DNA of 64,000 bases from an uncultured Oscillospiraceae bacterium (GTDB lineage Bacteria; Bacillota; Clostridia; Oscillospirales; Oscillospiraceae), in NCBI GenBank assembly GCA_910579725.1, contig CAJTUD010000001.1, positions 93,908 to 157,907 of the forward strand, in the 5' to 3' direction. The notes below the pieces were generated by a model, which was not told where the DNA came from, made no database searches, and saw only the letters and a list, made by a program, of their open reading frames with translations. The first letter of the stretch is position 1. Every line of letters starts with the position of its first letter. The translations under genes were made by a program, and so were the position numbers. Below, in pieces: positions 16,542 to 24,432 of the stretch.

Positions 16542-18369
16542 GATAGCATTCCCCCCCTTCCACGGCGCTGGCCCCGCAGCCGGAGCACTGGGTCCGGCAG
16601 TCCGGGGTGGCGGCAGACCGGTGGGCCAGCTCCCGCTGCCGCCACAGGTAATCATCGGAGACATAGCAGGAAATCATGCTCCAGGGCAGAATTTCCTCCC
16701 TGGACCGCTCCCGGCAGGCATAGAATTCCGGATCCAGACCGCACTCGGCAAATGCCTCCAACCAGCGGTTCAGATCAAAACGGTCGCTCCAGGCGTCCAG
16801 CTTCGCCCCCTTGCGGAAGGCCCGTTCCAGCACCTTCCCCAGCCGCCGGTCTCCCCGGGCCAGCACCGCCTCCAGAAAGCTGGTGTCCCCGTCGTGCCAG
16901 TTGTAGGTGACAGCCTTGGCAGTGATGGCCTCCCGGAGAAGCTTCACCCGCCGCTCATACTCCGCCCGGGAAATCTGGGGCTCCCACTGGAAAGCGGTGA
17001 AGGGCTTGGGCACGAACCAGGAGGTGGACACCGTCACCCTCAGCCCCCGGTTCTTGTTGCTGGCGTGCTCCCGCCAGGTGTGTACGGCGTGGTTGGCCAT
17101 TTCTGCGATGCCCAGCACGTCCTCGTCGGTTTCCGTAGGCAGGCCCAGCATGAAGTACAGCTTCACCGCGCTCCAACCGCCGGAGAAGGCTGTTTTCAGG
17201 CTTTCCGTCAGCTCCTCCTCGGTGACGTTCTTGTTGATGGCGTCCCGGAGGCGCTGTGTGCCGGCCTCGGGGGCGAAGGTGAGCCCCGCCTTCCGGCCCC
17301 GCTGAAGCCGCTGCATCAGCTCCATGGAGAAGTTGTCCGCCCGAAGAGAGGGCAGGGAGAGGTTCACATGGTTCTTTCCGCAGAAAGCCTCCAGATCGTC
17401 GCACAGGCCCACCAGCTCCGGGTAGTCGCTGGTGGACAAGGAGCTGAGAGTCATCTCCTGATATCCGGAATCCCGGATGGCGGCCTGGGCATACTCCGCC
17501 AGCTGCTCCCTGCTCCGGCAGCGGACCGGGCGGTAGACGTACCCCGCCTGACAGAACCGGCAGCCCCGGATACAGCCCCGGAACACCTCCAGCGTCACCC
17601 GGTCATGGACAATCTCCGTGGAGGGGACGATGGTCCTGACGGGATAGTAGGATCTGTCCATATCGTGGACCACCCGCTTGACTACCTTCTCCGGAGCCCC
17701 GTCCCGGGGAGTGATAGCGGCAATGGTCCCGTCCTCCCGATAAGAAATGTCATAGAGGGAAGGGACGTATACGCCCTGTATCTCCGCCGCCGCCCGGAGA
17801 AACCGGGGCTTGTCCCAGTTTTCCCACCGGGCCTTCCGGTACAGCTCCACCACCTCCGGCAGCAGTTCCTCCCCCTCACCGATGAGCGCCAGATCAATGA
17901 AGTCCGCCACCGGCTCGGCGTTGTACATGGCGGTGCCTCCGGCAATGACCAGAGGCCGCAGTTCCGGCCGGTCCTCCGCCCGCAGGGGCAGTCCGGACAG
18001 GTCCAGCATGTTCAGCATGGCGGTGTAAGCCATCTCGTAGCCCACGGAGAAGGCCACGATGTCGAACTCACCCACCGGGTCCCCGGACTCCAGGGCAAAA
18101 AGAGGGATTCCGTTTTTCCGCAGCTCCTCCTCCATGTCGGTCCAGGGAGCAAACGCCCGCTCGCACCATACGCCGGGCATGTCGTTGAGCACCCCGTACA
18201 AGATACGGAAGCCCAGATTGCTCATGCCGATCTCGTAGGTGTCCGGGAAGCAGAAGGCGAAGCGGAGATCCACCTCGCTCTTGTCTTTTTTGACCTCGTT
18301 ATATTCCCCTCCCACATAGCGGGCAGGTTTTTGCACACGGGGTAATATTCTTTCCAATCTTTTATCCAC
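16534..18369 (-). CDS. TIGR03960 family B12-binding/radical SAM protein
   Basis: A 611-residue cytosolic radical SAM enzyme. It opens DKRLERILPRVQKPARYVGG, typical of TIGR03960. An N-terminal B12-binding-like region (about 35-200) precedes the radical SAM core, whose [4Fe-4S] motif CxxxCxxC is RGCIRGCRFCQ; further core signatures are TFAPEAGTQRLRDAINKN and YFMLGLPTETDED. The start is probably GTG 18369, since AGGAG lies seven bases upstream; ATG 18375 is only one base from it. The downstream DUF2344 gene overlaps by eight bases. Substrate unknown. A putative terminator 90 bases upstream separates it from gtrA. Confidence 0.92.
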   Translation of the reverse strand: MDKRLERILPRVQKPARYVGGEYNEVKKDKSEVDLRFAFCFPDTYEIGMSNLGFRILYGVLNDMPGVWCERAFAPWTDMEEELRKNGIPLFALESGDPVGEFDIVAFSVGYEMAYTAMLNMLDLSGLPLRAEDRPELRPLVIAGGTAMYNAEPVADFIDLALIGEGEELLPEVVELYRKARWENWDKPRFLRAAAEIQGVYVPSLYDISYREDGTIAAITPRDGAPEKVVKRVVHDMDRSYYPVRTIVPSTEIVHDRVTLEVFRGCIRGCRFCQAGYVYRPVRCRSREQLAEYAQAAIRDSGYQEMTLSSLSTSDYPELVGLCDDLEAFCGKNHVNLSLPSLRADNFSMELMQRLQRGRKAGLTFAPEAGTQRLRDAINKNVTEEELTESLKTAFSGGWSAVKLYFMLGLPTETDEDVLGIAEMANHAVHTWREHASNKNRGLRVTVSTSWFVPKPFTAFQWEPQISRAEYERRVKLLREAITAKAVTYNWHDGDTSFLEAVLARGDRRLGKVLERAFRKGAKLDAWSDRFDLNRWLEAFAECGLDPEFYACRERSREEILPWSMISCYVSDDYLWRQRELAHRSAATPDCRTQCSGCGASAVEGGECYHG

Positions 18370-18450
18370 AGTCATTCTCCTTTTTCGGGCGGCGTCTGTC
18401 GCCCGGTGGAGATATTCTAACCTGTTTTCGGCAGAATGGCAAGCCAAAAT

Positions 18451-18481
18451 TACAAAAAGCCGGCCGGATGATCCGGCCGGC
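18451..18481 (-). terminator. Terminator after the GtrA gene
   Basis: GCCGGCCGG (18459-18467) pairs with CCGGCCGGC (18473-18481); the minus strand continues CTTTTTGTAA. It closes the aminotransferase-aldolase-kinase operon. Confidence 0.85.
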
Positions 18482-18515
18482 ACGAAAACTCCCAGGGAAG
18501 GACACATCTGAATTC

Positions 18516-18938
18516 CTATTTTTTCTCTTTCTTTGCCACGCTGTTGGTATCCAGAGAGTCCCGGAACACCACGAACCGGTCGTACAGGAATTCCAGCACA
18601 AAGTTGGCAACCATGTTGATGGCGGTAACAAGATACTCGTTCCACTTCAGCACATCCGCCAGATAGTGCCCCAGCCAGGTGGACAGAGGCGTAAACACAC
18701 AGTAGAAGGCGAACACCAGAGCCATAGCTTTGGGGACGTTGCTGGCAGACTGGAAGGTATAGCGCCGGTTGAGGGTGAAGTTCCACAGTACCGACAGCGT
18801 CAGAGCAATGAGATAGCAGGGCCAATAGCTCCAGGCTGTCAGCTCATTGAGCAGGGAGAAAGTACCCAGCTCGATGATCCCGGCGGAGAGGGAGAAGAGG
18901 AGAAATTTCACAGAGCGCAGGATTTCTTTGCGATTCAT
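18516..18938 (-). CDS. GtrA family membrane protein
   Basis: A 140-residue protein with four hydrophobic segments (for example FLLFSLSAGIIELGTFSLL and YWPCYLIALTLSVLWNFTL) and the GtrA motif NRRYTFQ. GtrA proteins are thought to move undecaprenyl-linked sugars across the membrane or otherwise assist glycan modification. ATG 18938 is chosen (AAGGAAGG upstream), 16 bases after the FGGY kinase stop; the frame is open eight codons earlier but would overlap the kinase. Its presence at the end of a catabolic operon is odd and may reflect simple read-through. Confidence 0.88.
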   Translation of the reverse strand: MNRKEILRSVKFLLFSLSAGIIELGTFSLLNELTAWSYWPCYLIALTLSVLWNFTLNRRYTFQSASNVPKAMALVFAFYCVFTPLSTWLGHYLADVLKWNEYLVTAINMVANFVLEFLYDRFVVFRDSLDTNSVAKKEKK

Positions 18939-18954
18939 AGGGTCGCCTTCCTTT

Positions 18955-20541
18955 CTATCCATTCAGAGCGCGGAAATGGGACTTGTTGGCGGCATACAGC
19001 TTCCGGAATACGGCGTAATTCCGGTCGTAGACCGCCCGGTTTTCCGTCCGGGGCGAGAAGGTCCGCTCCGGCGGGATCAGCGTGCCCACAGCGTCCAGAT
19101 CCGGCACGAGACCCAGCCCCACGGCCATAACCGCCGCCGCGCCCACGCTGCCGGCGTTCTGCGGACTGGCCACCGTCTGAACGGTGCGGCCGGTAACGTC
19201 GGCGAGAATCCGGGCCGTCACCGGCGACAGGGCTCCGCCGCCCACGAACCGGATAGGGTCGGAGGTTTGCACCTTCCGCGCCTGACATTCCAGCATCCAT
19301 CTTAAATGGAAGCAGATTCCCTCCAGTACCGCCCGGATCAGCTCAGTTTTACCGGTATCCAGACGGATATTGAAGAACATTCCGGCTGCGGCAGGGTCCT
19401 CAAAGGGGCAGCGGTTGCCATGAAGCCAGGGCGTGAAAATCACACCGCCAGATCCGGGCGGGATTTTTTCCACAGTTTCCGTAAGATAATCATAGAGGCT
19501 GGTGTACACCGCCTCCCGGCTTCCCGCCACGTCCTTTTTCTCCAGGTAAACGCCGATTTCGTCCAGAGCAAGATGGTCTTTCACCCACTCCAGACATTTT
19601 CCGGCGGTTTCCATCTCCGCAAAGTAGTTGTACCGTCCCGGCTGAGCCCCCACGATGGCGGCAATCATCGCGTCCACATCCACCAGCTGCCGGTCCGTCA
19701 CCGTGGACACCCAGCCGGAGGTGCCGCAGTAAATGTGGGTGCTTCCCACGGCAGCAGCACCTGCACCTACACCGATGAGGGCCGCATCCCCGCCGCCGCC
19801 GAATACCGGCGTGCCGGGGCGAAGCCCCAGCTCCGCCGCAGCCTGTCCGGTGAGGCCGCCCACCTGATCCGCAGCTTGGATGACAGGGGGCAGATGATCC
19901 ATATTCACCCCGAACATTTTGCACAGCGGCTGACTCCAGGCCCGCTTCCGGGTGTCGTAGAGCAGGGCGGCATAAGCGGAGTCCTCGGTCATGACCGCCC
20001 GCCCGGTACAGCGCAGCAGCAGATACTCTTTCACATCCAGCCACTTGTCTGTCCGCCGGAAGTTTTCCGGCTCATGGGCCTGCACCCACTTGTACTTCCA
20101 GACCGGATCCTTCACGCTGCTGGGCACCGCCCCGGTGGCCCGGAGGCACTTCAAAAGCTTTACCACGTTGGCTCCGGCAATCTGCGGACCGTGGGCCAAC
20201 CCCTTTTTCAGCTCCGCTCCCGCCCTCTGGTCCATGTAGCTCATGGCCCGGCGTACCGGCCGGCCCTCCCGGTCCACCAGGACAAGTCCCTGCATCTGGG
20301 AGCAGAAGGACAAACCGGCGATCTGTTCCGGCGCCGTCTCCGTCCGGTCGAAGATCGCTTTGGTGGTGCGGCACATGGCCTGCCACCACTCCTCCGGCTC
20401 CTGCTCCGCGCCGCCGTTGTCCAGCAGATAGAGACCGTAGCCCTCCTGAGCGCTGGAGAGCAGCCGGATCTGCTTCTCCACGGCAAAAAGACAGGTTTTC
20501 ACTCCCGTCGTACCGATGTCATAGGCCAGCACATAGGTCAT
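18955..20541 (-). CDS. FGGY family carbohydrate kinase (xylulokinase-like)
   Basis: A 528-residue ATP-dependent sugar or polyol kinase. The actin-fold start LAYDIGTTGVKTCLFAVE, the SFCSQMQGLVLVD segment, the substrate-loop RRAMSYMDQRAG and the FGGY signature-like GGGALSPVTARILADVTG define the family; xylulokinase and related kinases are the closest type. ATG 20541 has GGGAGG upstream. It sits 20 bases after the TetR gene and in one operon with a class II aldolase and class III aminotransferase, a set expected for phosphorylating a keto-sugar or polyol before aldol cleavage. The real substrate is unknown. Confidence 0.9.
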   Translation of the reverse strand: MTYVLAYDIGTTGVKTCLFAVEKQIRLLSSAQEGYGLYLLDNGGAEQEPEEWWQAMCRTTKAIFDRTETAPEQIAGLSFCSQMQGLVLVDREGRPVRRAMSYMDQRAGAELKKGLAHGPQIAGANVVKLLKCLRATGAVPSSVKDPVWKYKWVQAHEPENFRRTDKWLDVKEYLLLRCTGRAVMTEDSAYAALLYDTRKRAWSQPLCKMFGVNMDHLPPVIQAADQVGGLTGQAAAELGLRPGTPVFGGGGDAALIGVGAGAAAVGSTHIYCGTSGWVSTVTDRQLVDVDAMIAAIVGAQPGRYNYFAEMETAGKCLEWVKDHLALDEIGVYLEKKDVAGSREAVYTSLYDYLTETVEKIPPGSGGVIFTPWLHGNRCPFEDPAAAGMFFNIRLDTGKTELIRAVLEGICFHLRWMLECQARKVQTSDPIRFVGGGALSPVTARILADVTGRTVQTVASPQNAGSVGAAAVMAVGLGLVPDLDAVGTLIPPERTFSPRTENRAVYDRNYAVFRKLYAANKSHFRALNG

Positions 20542-20561
20542 ATGGTTCCCTCCCAACACAT

Positions 20562-21218
20562 TCACCGGCTTTCCCGGTGAGAAATTTCCTCCTCCGCGAA
20601 GGTGAAGGCGGACTCCAGAAATTTCAGCAGCTCCCGCTCCAGCCGCTCCTCCGCTTCCTCCAGGGGAGCACCGCAGTAAAGGCGGAAGCGCGTCTGATAG
20701 TAGCCGCAGCATCCCGCAAACTGGACCATCATCAGCAGACTGTCAAAAAAGAAGGCGAACATCTCCGGGTCCAGATCCCGGCGCAGCTCGCCGCCGGATT
20801 GTCCGCCGGCGATGGTCCGGGTGTATAGCCGGGCGGTGACGCCCTCGATCTCCCCGGCCAGCCGGTCCGCCTCCGGTCCGCCGGAGGCGGTGATCGTGCA
20901 GTAGAGCCGTACGTACCCGGCATGCTCCCTGGAAAAGCGGAGCAGCGCCTGAATGATCCGCCGGGCATACTCTCTGAACCCGGCTTTTTCCGCCGTCACC
21001 CCGGCCAAAGCTGTGTCCAAGGCCTCCAGACTGCGGCGCAGGCAGGCTTGAAACAGTCCGTCCTTGTCTTCGTAGTATTTGTAGAGGACCCCCACGCTGA
21101 TACCCGCCCGGTCCGCAATACGCCGCATGTTGGCTCCGGCAGGTCCCCGGAGGGCGAACTCCTCCACACCGGCCTCCAGCACTTCCGACAGCTTTGCCTC
21201 CGACAGCTTTTTCAGCAT
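20562..21218 (-). CDS. TetR/AcrR family transcriptional regulator
   Basis: A 218-residue repressor-type protein. The N-terminal HTH spans about residues 9-55 (IADRAGISVGVLYKYYEDKD) and the rest is an all-helical ligand-binding domain (FAFFFDSLLMMVQFAGCCGY). ATG 21218 overlaps the aldolase stop by seven bases and has AAAAAGGA upstream. Being inside the operon, it probably controls it; the TGAAC-AACA-GTTCA dyad just after the operon promoter is the most likely operator (inference). Its inducer could be the pathway's substrate. Confidence 0.92.
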   Translation of the reverse strand: MLKKLSEAKLSEVLEAGVEEFALRGPAGANMRRIADRAGISVGVLYKYYEDKDGLFQACLRRSLEALDTALAGVTAEKAGFREYARRIIQALLRFSREHAGYVRLYCTITASGGPEADRLAGEIEGVTARLYTRTIAGGQSGGELRRDLDPEMFAFFFDSLLMMVQFAGCCGYYQTRFRLYCGAPLEEAEERLERELLKFLESAFTFAEEEISHRESR

Positions 21219-22318
21219 GAATCCTTTTTCCTCTCATAGAACTTCTGGTAAACCAGCCGCTGAAGCGCTGCATCTGCGGCGCTCAGGGGGCGGCAGCGGG
21301 GCTCCTCCATGGCGTACCGCCAGGCGGCGCAGCCCTTTCTCAGCAGAAGACCCACCGCCTCCGTGTCGCTTTCCGTACCTCCGGCGCAGAGCGCCCCCAT
21401 GTGGTGGAGAAGCACCGCGTTTCTGCTGCGGACTGCCCGCTTCACACGCAGGGGGTCCGGCGTCACGCAGCGCACATCCGCGCCGGCGATCTGAGCCAAA
21501 TCGTCCAGGAAGGGACGCAGGCGGCGGCCTGCGGCGCTGGCTTCCAGCACCTCCGGAGAGGTCTCGTGGGCGATGTATTGGAAGCGCCCGGCCCGGTACA
21601 GCGCCGCATGGAGGGCAGCCGCAGGCGGTAAGACAGCGCCGTCTATGAGATAGCGCTTTTCCTCTCCCTCCCGCGCCAGCAGGAAGGCGTCCCCTCTCCG
21701 GCGGCTGAAGCCCAGATCCGGCGGCGCAGGAAGCGCTTTTGCCTCGCCTATCCGGTCCAGAACCCTGGCCTTGCAGACCTCCTCCAGGGCTTTCGCCGCG
21801 GCGAAAGCATCCTCCATGCCGCTTCCCAGGCACAGTGCGCCGTGGTTTCGCATCAGGAAAGCCCTGCAATCCGGCCAGGCGGCCTCCTCTGTCTCCACGG
21901 CCTGCCTCAGGCGCTTTGTCCCCGGCAGGCCATAGGCCGCGCAGGGAATTCTCTTTCCCAGCAGGGGGTGATGAAATCCCGTCACCGCCGTTCCCGCCAC
22001 TCCGGCGACAGAGGCCCAGTACTGATGGGTGTGGATGATGAAGTTCACCTCCGGACGCAGCCGGTAAGCACCGGCGTGAATCCCTCTCTCACTGGACGGC
22101 TTGTGCTGTCCCCGATAAGCGCCGTCCGCGATATTCACCAGCACCAGCTGGTCCTCCCTCAGCGTTTCGTAAGCCAGTCCGCTGGGGGTGATCAGAAACT
22201 GACATTCGGATACCCGGACGCTGATATTGCCCCAGGTGCGGGCGGCGAGCCCCTCCGCAGTCAGATGCGCCGCCGCCTGCAAGATCTGTTCCCGTCCCCG
22301 GGCTTCCACAGCGGTCAT
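21212..22318 (-). CDS. Class II aldolase/adducin protein with a second, degenerate aldolase domain
   Basis: A 368-residue protein, much longer than single-domain class II aldolases (about 210-230). Residues 1-190 are a complete domain: TWGNISVR, LITPSGLAYE, zinc ligands E77 (SSERG), H96 and H98 (IHTHQYW) and H159 (RNHGAL). Residues about 225-355 look like a second copy: YIAHETSPEV aligns with the HTH region but keeps one His (H251), and LLHHMGALCAGG mirrors RNHGALCLG. The family splits phosphorylated ketoses into dihydroxyacetone phosphate and an aldehyde, or acts as epimerase or decarboxylase. ATG 22318 overlaps the aminotransferase stop by four bases (ATGA). Confidence 0.88.
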   Translation of the reverse strand: MTAVEARGREQILQAAAHLTAEGLAARTWGNISVRVSECQFLITPSGLAYETLREDQLVLVNIADGAYRGQHKPSSERGIHAGAYRLRPEVNFIIHTHQYWASVAGVAGTAVTGFHHPLLGKRIPCAAYGLPGTKRLRQAVETEEAAWPDCRAFLMRNHGALCLGSGMEDAFAAAKALEEVCKARVLDRIGEAKALPAPPDLGFSRRRGDAFLLAREGEEKRYLIDGAVLPPAAALHAALYRAGRFQYIAHETSPEVLEASAAGRRLRPFLDDLAQIAGADVRCVTPDPLRVKRAVRSRNAVLLHHMGALCAGGTESDTEAVGLLLRKGCAAWRYAMEEPRCRPLSAADAALQRLVYQKFYERKKDSC

Positions 22319-23805
22319 GTCTTGCCTCCCAGCGGCGCGCAGCTGGCCAGCACCCGGTCAAACCGGGAAAGCACATCGTCGATCATCTCCTCCGTATAGG
22401 CCGCGCTGGTGTACAGCCGGGAGCCGGCCAGAGTGACGATGCCCTCCGCCATGTAGGCAGCCCCCATGTGCTCCATTTCCTTCTGCCGGATGCCGGTCTG
22501 CTTGAGGATTTCCGGGATGGTCCAGGGCCGCTTCCAGTCGATGCAGAAGTGCATGGTGCCCGCATTGTCCAGGTGGCAGATAGAGCCCTGGTTAAAGGCC
22601 ACAAAGGGCAGATTATATTTTTGGATGAGCATCTGCAGCCCCCGGGTAAGCCGGTCGCCCATGCGCCCCGCAGCCTCACAGGCGTTGGTGCGCTCAATTT
22701 CGCACAGCGTGTAGTATCCCGCCGCGCAGGAGATGGGCGTGGCCGCCATAGTGCCGCCGCACATGGCCTTGGGCACCTTTTTCCCGGAGGAATCCAGTCC
22801 CGCTCCCAGATGGGCCATGCAGTCGGCATGACCGCCTACGCCGCCTGCGCCGGGGTAGCCGCCAGCAATGATTTTGCCGAATACCGTCAAATCCGGGTCC
22901 ACGCCGAAAAATCCCTGTGCGCCGCTCAGACCAATACGGAAACCCGTGACCACCTCATCAAAGATGAGCAGCGCACCGTACTGCCGCGCCAGACGCGCCG
23001 CCCCCCGGACGAACTCCCGGCTGACGGGCCGGGTGCCGCTCTCCGGGCCCATGGGCTCTAGGTACACCGCCGCTGTGCCGCCGTTGAGCTTGTTGGCTTT
23101 CAGCTTCCGCTCCAGGTCCGTCAGGTCGTTGGGGAAAAACTCGTCGGTATGCTTGAAAACAAAATTGGGCACGCCCTTGGACATGATGCCCTTGGTGCCC
23201 GGGACTCTCATTCCGTAGGCCAGCTGATCCGACCAGCCGTGGTAAGCGCCGCCCATTTTCAGAATATTTTTCTTCCCTGTTTTCAGCCGGGCGATCCGGG
23301 CGGCGCACATGGCGGCCTCTGTTCCCGACCCCAGCATCCGGAACATCTCCACCGAGGGCACCAGATCGGAGATCTTTTTCGCCAGCTTATACTCATACTC
23401 GTGGAACAGTCCCGTGGAAGGGCCGCAGGTATTCAGCAGATCGACCACCTGTTCCCTCACTTCCGGCATATTGCTGCCCAGGATGGTGGGACCTCCGGCT
23501 TGAAGCAGATCGTAATACCAATTGCCGTCAATATCCCACAGTTTTGCCCCTTCCGCCTTTGTGATGACGATGGGGAAGGGGTAATTGAAGGCCAGGTTGT
23601 GCTGCACCCCGCCGGGGATCACCTTCTTTGCCTGGGCGATCATCTTCTGGGACTTGGGACATTTTGCGTGAAAATAGTTCTCGACGTAGTCCGCCAGTTT
23701 GTCCCGCCGGATCGACCAGACGGGCTTGGTAATCAGCTCATCCAGCTGCGCCGTCACCTTTTCCGCGTCCAGATATTCGTCGATTGCGAAACCGCAGTAA
23801 GCCAT
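22315..23805 (-). CDS. Class III PLP aminotransferase / aminomutase-like
   Basis: A 496-residue PLP enzyme of the glutamate-1-semialdehyde aminomutase branch of class III. Visible are the cofactor phosphate region LGSGTEAAMCAARIAR, the pyridine-N contact FDEVVTGFR (Asp283) and the Schiff-base lysine K311 in VFGKIIAGGYP. An extra N-terminal helix region of about 55 residues precedes the core. No heme-pathway genes are nearby; it leads an operon with an aldolase and a sugar kinase, so transamination or 1,2-amino migration on an amino-sugar or amino-polyol derivative is more likely than tetrapyrrole synthesis (inference). ATG 23805 follows AAGGAGGCGGCAAG. Confidence 0.9.
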   Translation of the reverse strand: MAYCGFAIDEYLDAEKVTAQLDELITKPVWSIRRDKLADYVENYFHAKCPKSQKMIAQAKKVIPGGVQHNLAFNYPFPIVITKAEGAKLWDIDGNWYYDLLQAGGPTILGSNMPEVREQVVDLLNTCGPSTGLFHEYEYKLAKKISDLVPSVEMFRMLGSGTEAAMCAARIARLKTGKKNILKMGGAYHGWSDQLAYGMRVPGTKGIMSKGVPNFVFKHTDEFFPNDLTDLERKLKANKLNGGTAAVYLEPMGPESGTRPVSREFVRGAARLARQYGALLIFDEVVTGFRIGLSGAQGFFGVDPDLTVFGKIIAGGYPGAGGVGGHADCMAHLGAGLDSSGKKVPKAMCGGTMAATPISCAAGYYTLCEIERTNACEAAGRMGDRLTRGLQMLIQKYNLPFVAFNQGSICHLDNAGTMHFCIDWKRPWTIPEILKQTGIRQKEMEHMGAAYMAEGIVTLAGSRLYTSAAYTEEMIDDVLSRFDRVLASCAPLGGKT

Positions 23806-23879
23806 CTTGCCGCCTCCTTATTATATTAATGTGTACTCTCGCGCCGCCCCAAAACTTCCGTCCCGGAGCCCGCAATTCA

Positions 23880-23893
23880 TGAACAACAGTTCA
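23880..23893. promoter_or_regulatory. Candidate TetR operator
   Basis: TGAAC-AACA-GTTCA is a perfect 5-bp dyad located about 6 to 19 bases after the predicted start of the aminotransferase operon transcript, a classic repressor position. A further TGTTCA half-site lies at 23901-23906. Confidence 0.45.
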
Positions 23894-23905
23894 CGTCCTG
23901 TGTTC

Positions 23906-23934
23906 AGAGTACCATACCGCCGCACGCTTGTCAA
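23906..23934 (-). promoter_or_regulatory. Promoter of the aminotransferase-aldolase-TetR-kinase operon
   Basis: On the minus strand TTGACA (23929-23934) and TACTCT (23906-23911) are separated by 17 bases, 100 bases before the aminotransferase start. Confidence 0.7.
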
Positions 23935-24355
23935 CAGTATCGTCAAACAACCAGAAAATCAGCCAAGTTCAGCGGAGCAGACAGTGCACAGCACCCCGGT
24001 CAGCCTGAGTCCATTTCCTTCTTGCCTCCTGTTTGTTTTTTCTCATGCTGCGCGGCGGTACTTTCCGGAAACCACCGGGACGCGCGGAGAACGGAATCCA
24101 TCCGTTCTCTGGGGAACAGTCCGGTTTTCACGCCGGTATGAATTAGCGAAACTTTCTTTTGCAGGATAAAGAGATAAAAATTGCAAAACACCCCAAAACC
24201 TCTCCATTGATTGTGGTGGACAAAATCAGATATTTTCGTCTTTCTACCGCGAATAACCAATCAGATACTGGCTATATACATCGGTTTATGGCAATTATTT
24301 GTAATATCTCATAAAAAGAAGCAAAAAGAAAGATGAATTTATATGGATCTGCTAC

Positions 24356-24384
24356 TTGCATTTTTTGCAGGACAGAGGTATAAT
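24356..24384 (+). promoter_or_regulatory. Promoter of the TRAP-TAXI operon
   Basis: TTGCAT (24356-24361) and TATAAT (24379-24384) are 17 bases apart, 48 bases before the start of the solute-binding protein. Confidence 0.75.
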
Positions 24385-24432
24385 CAATGCATATCTCAGG
24401 TGAGACATCTTTTGGAAAAGGAAGAAAAGACT

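Larger units (their letters stand above)
23806..24432. other. Divergent intergenic region between catabolic operon and TRAP transporter
   Basis: Over 600 bases without a supported gene. It holds the minus-strand promoter and TetR-operator candidate (23880-23934) and the plus-strand TRAP promoter (24356-24384). Between them is a hairpin GAGAACGGA/TCCGTTCTC near 24087-24109 and an AT-rich stretch (about 24150-24350). The short ORFs here have no recognisable similarity. Confidence 0.6.

Noticed and set aside
16291..18345. 684-residue plus-strand frame opposite the radical SAM gene
   Set aside because: Shadow frame with no recognisable domain; the minus strand has the CxxxCxxC radical SAM protein.
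22315..23805. Glutamate-1-semialdehyde aminomutase (hemL)
   Set aside because: Similar fold and motifs, but there are no tetrapyrrole genes nearby and the operon partners are an aldolase and a sugar kinase.
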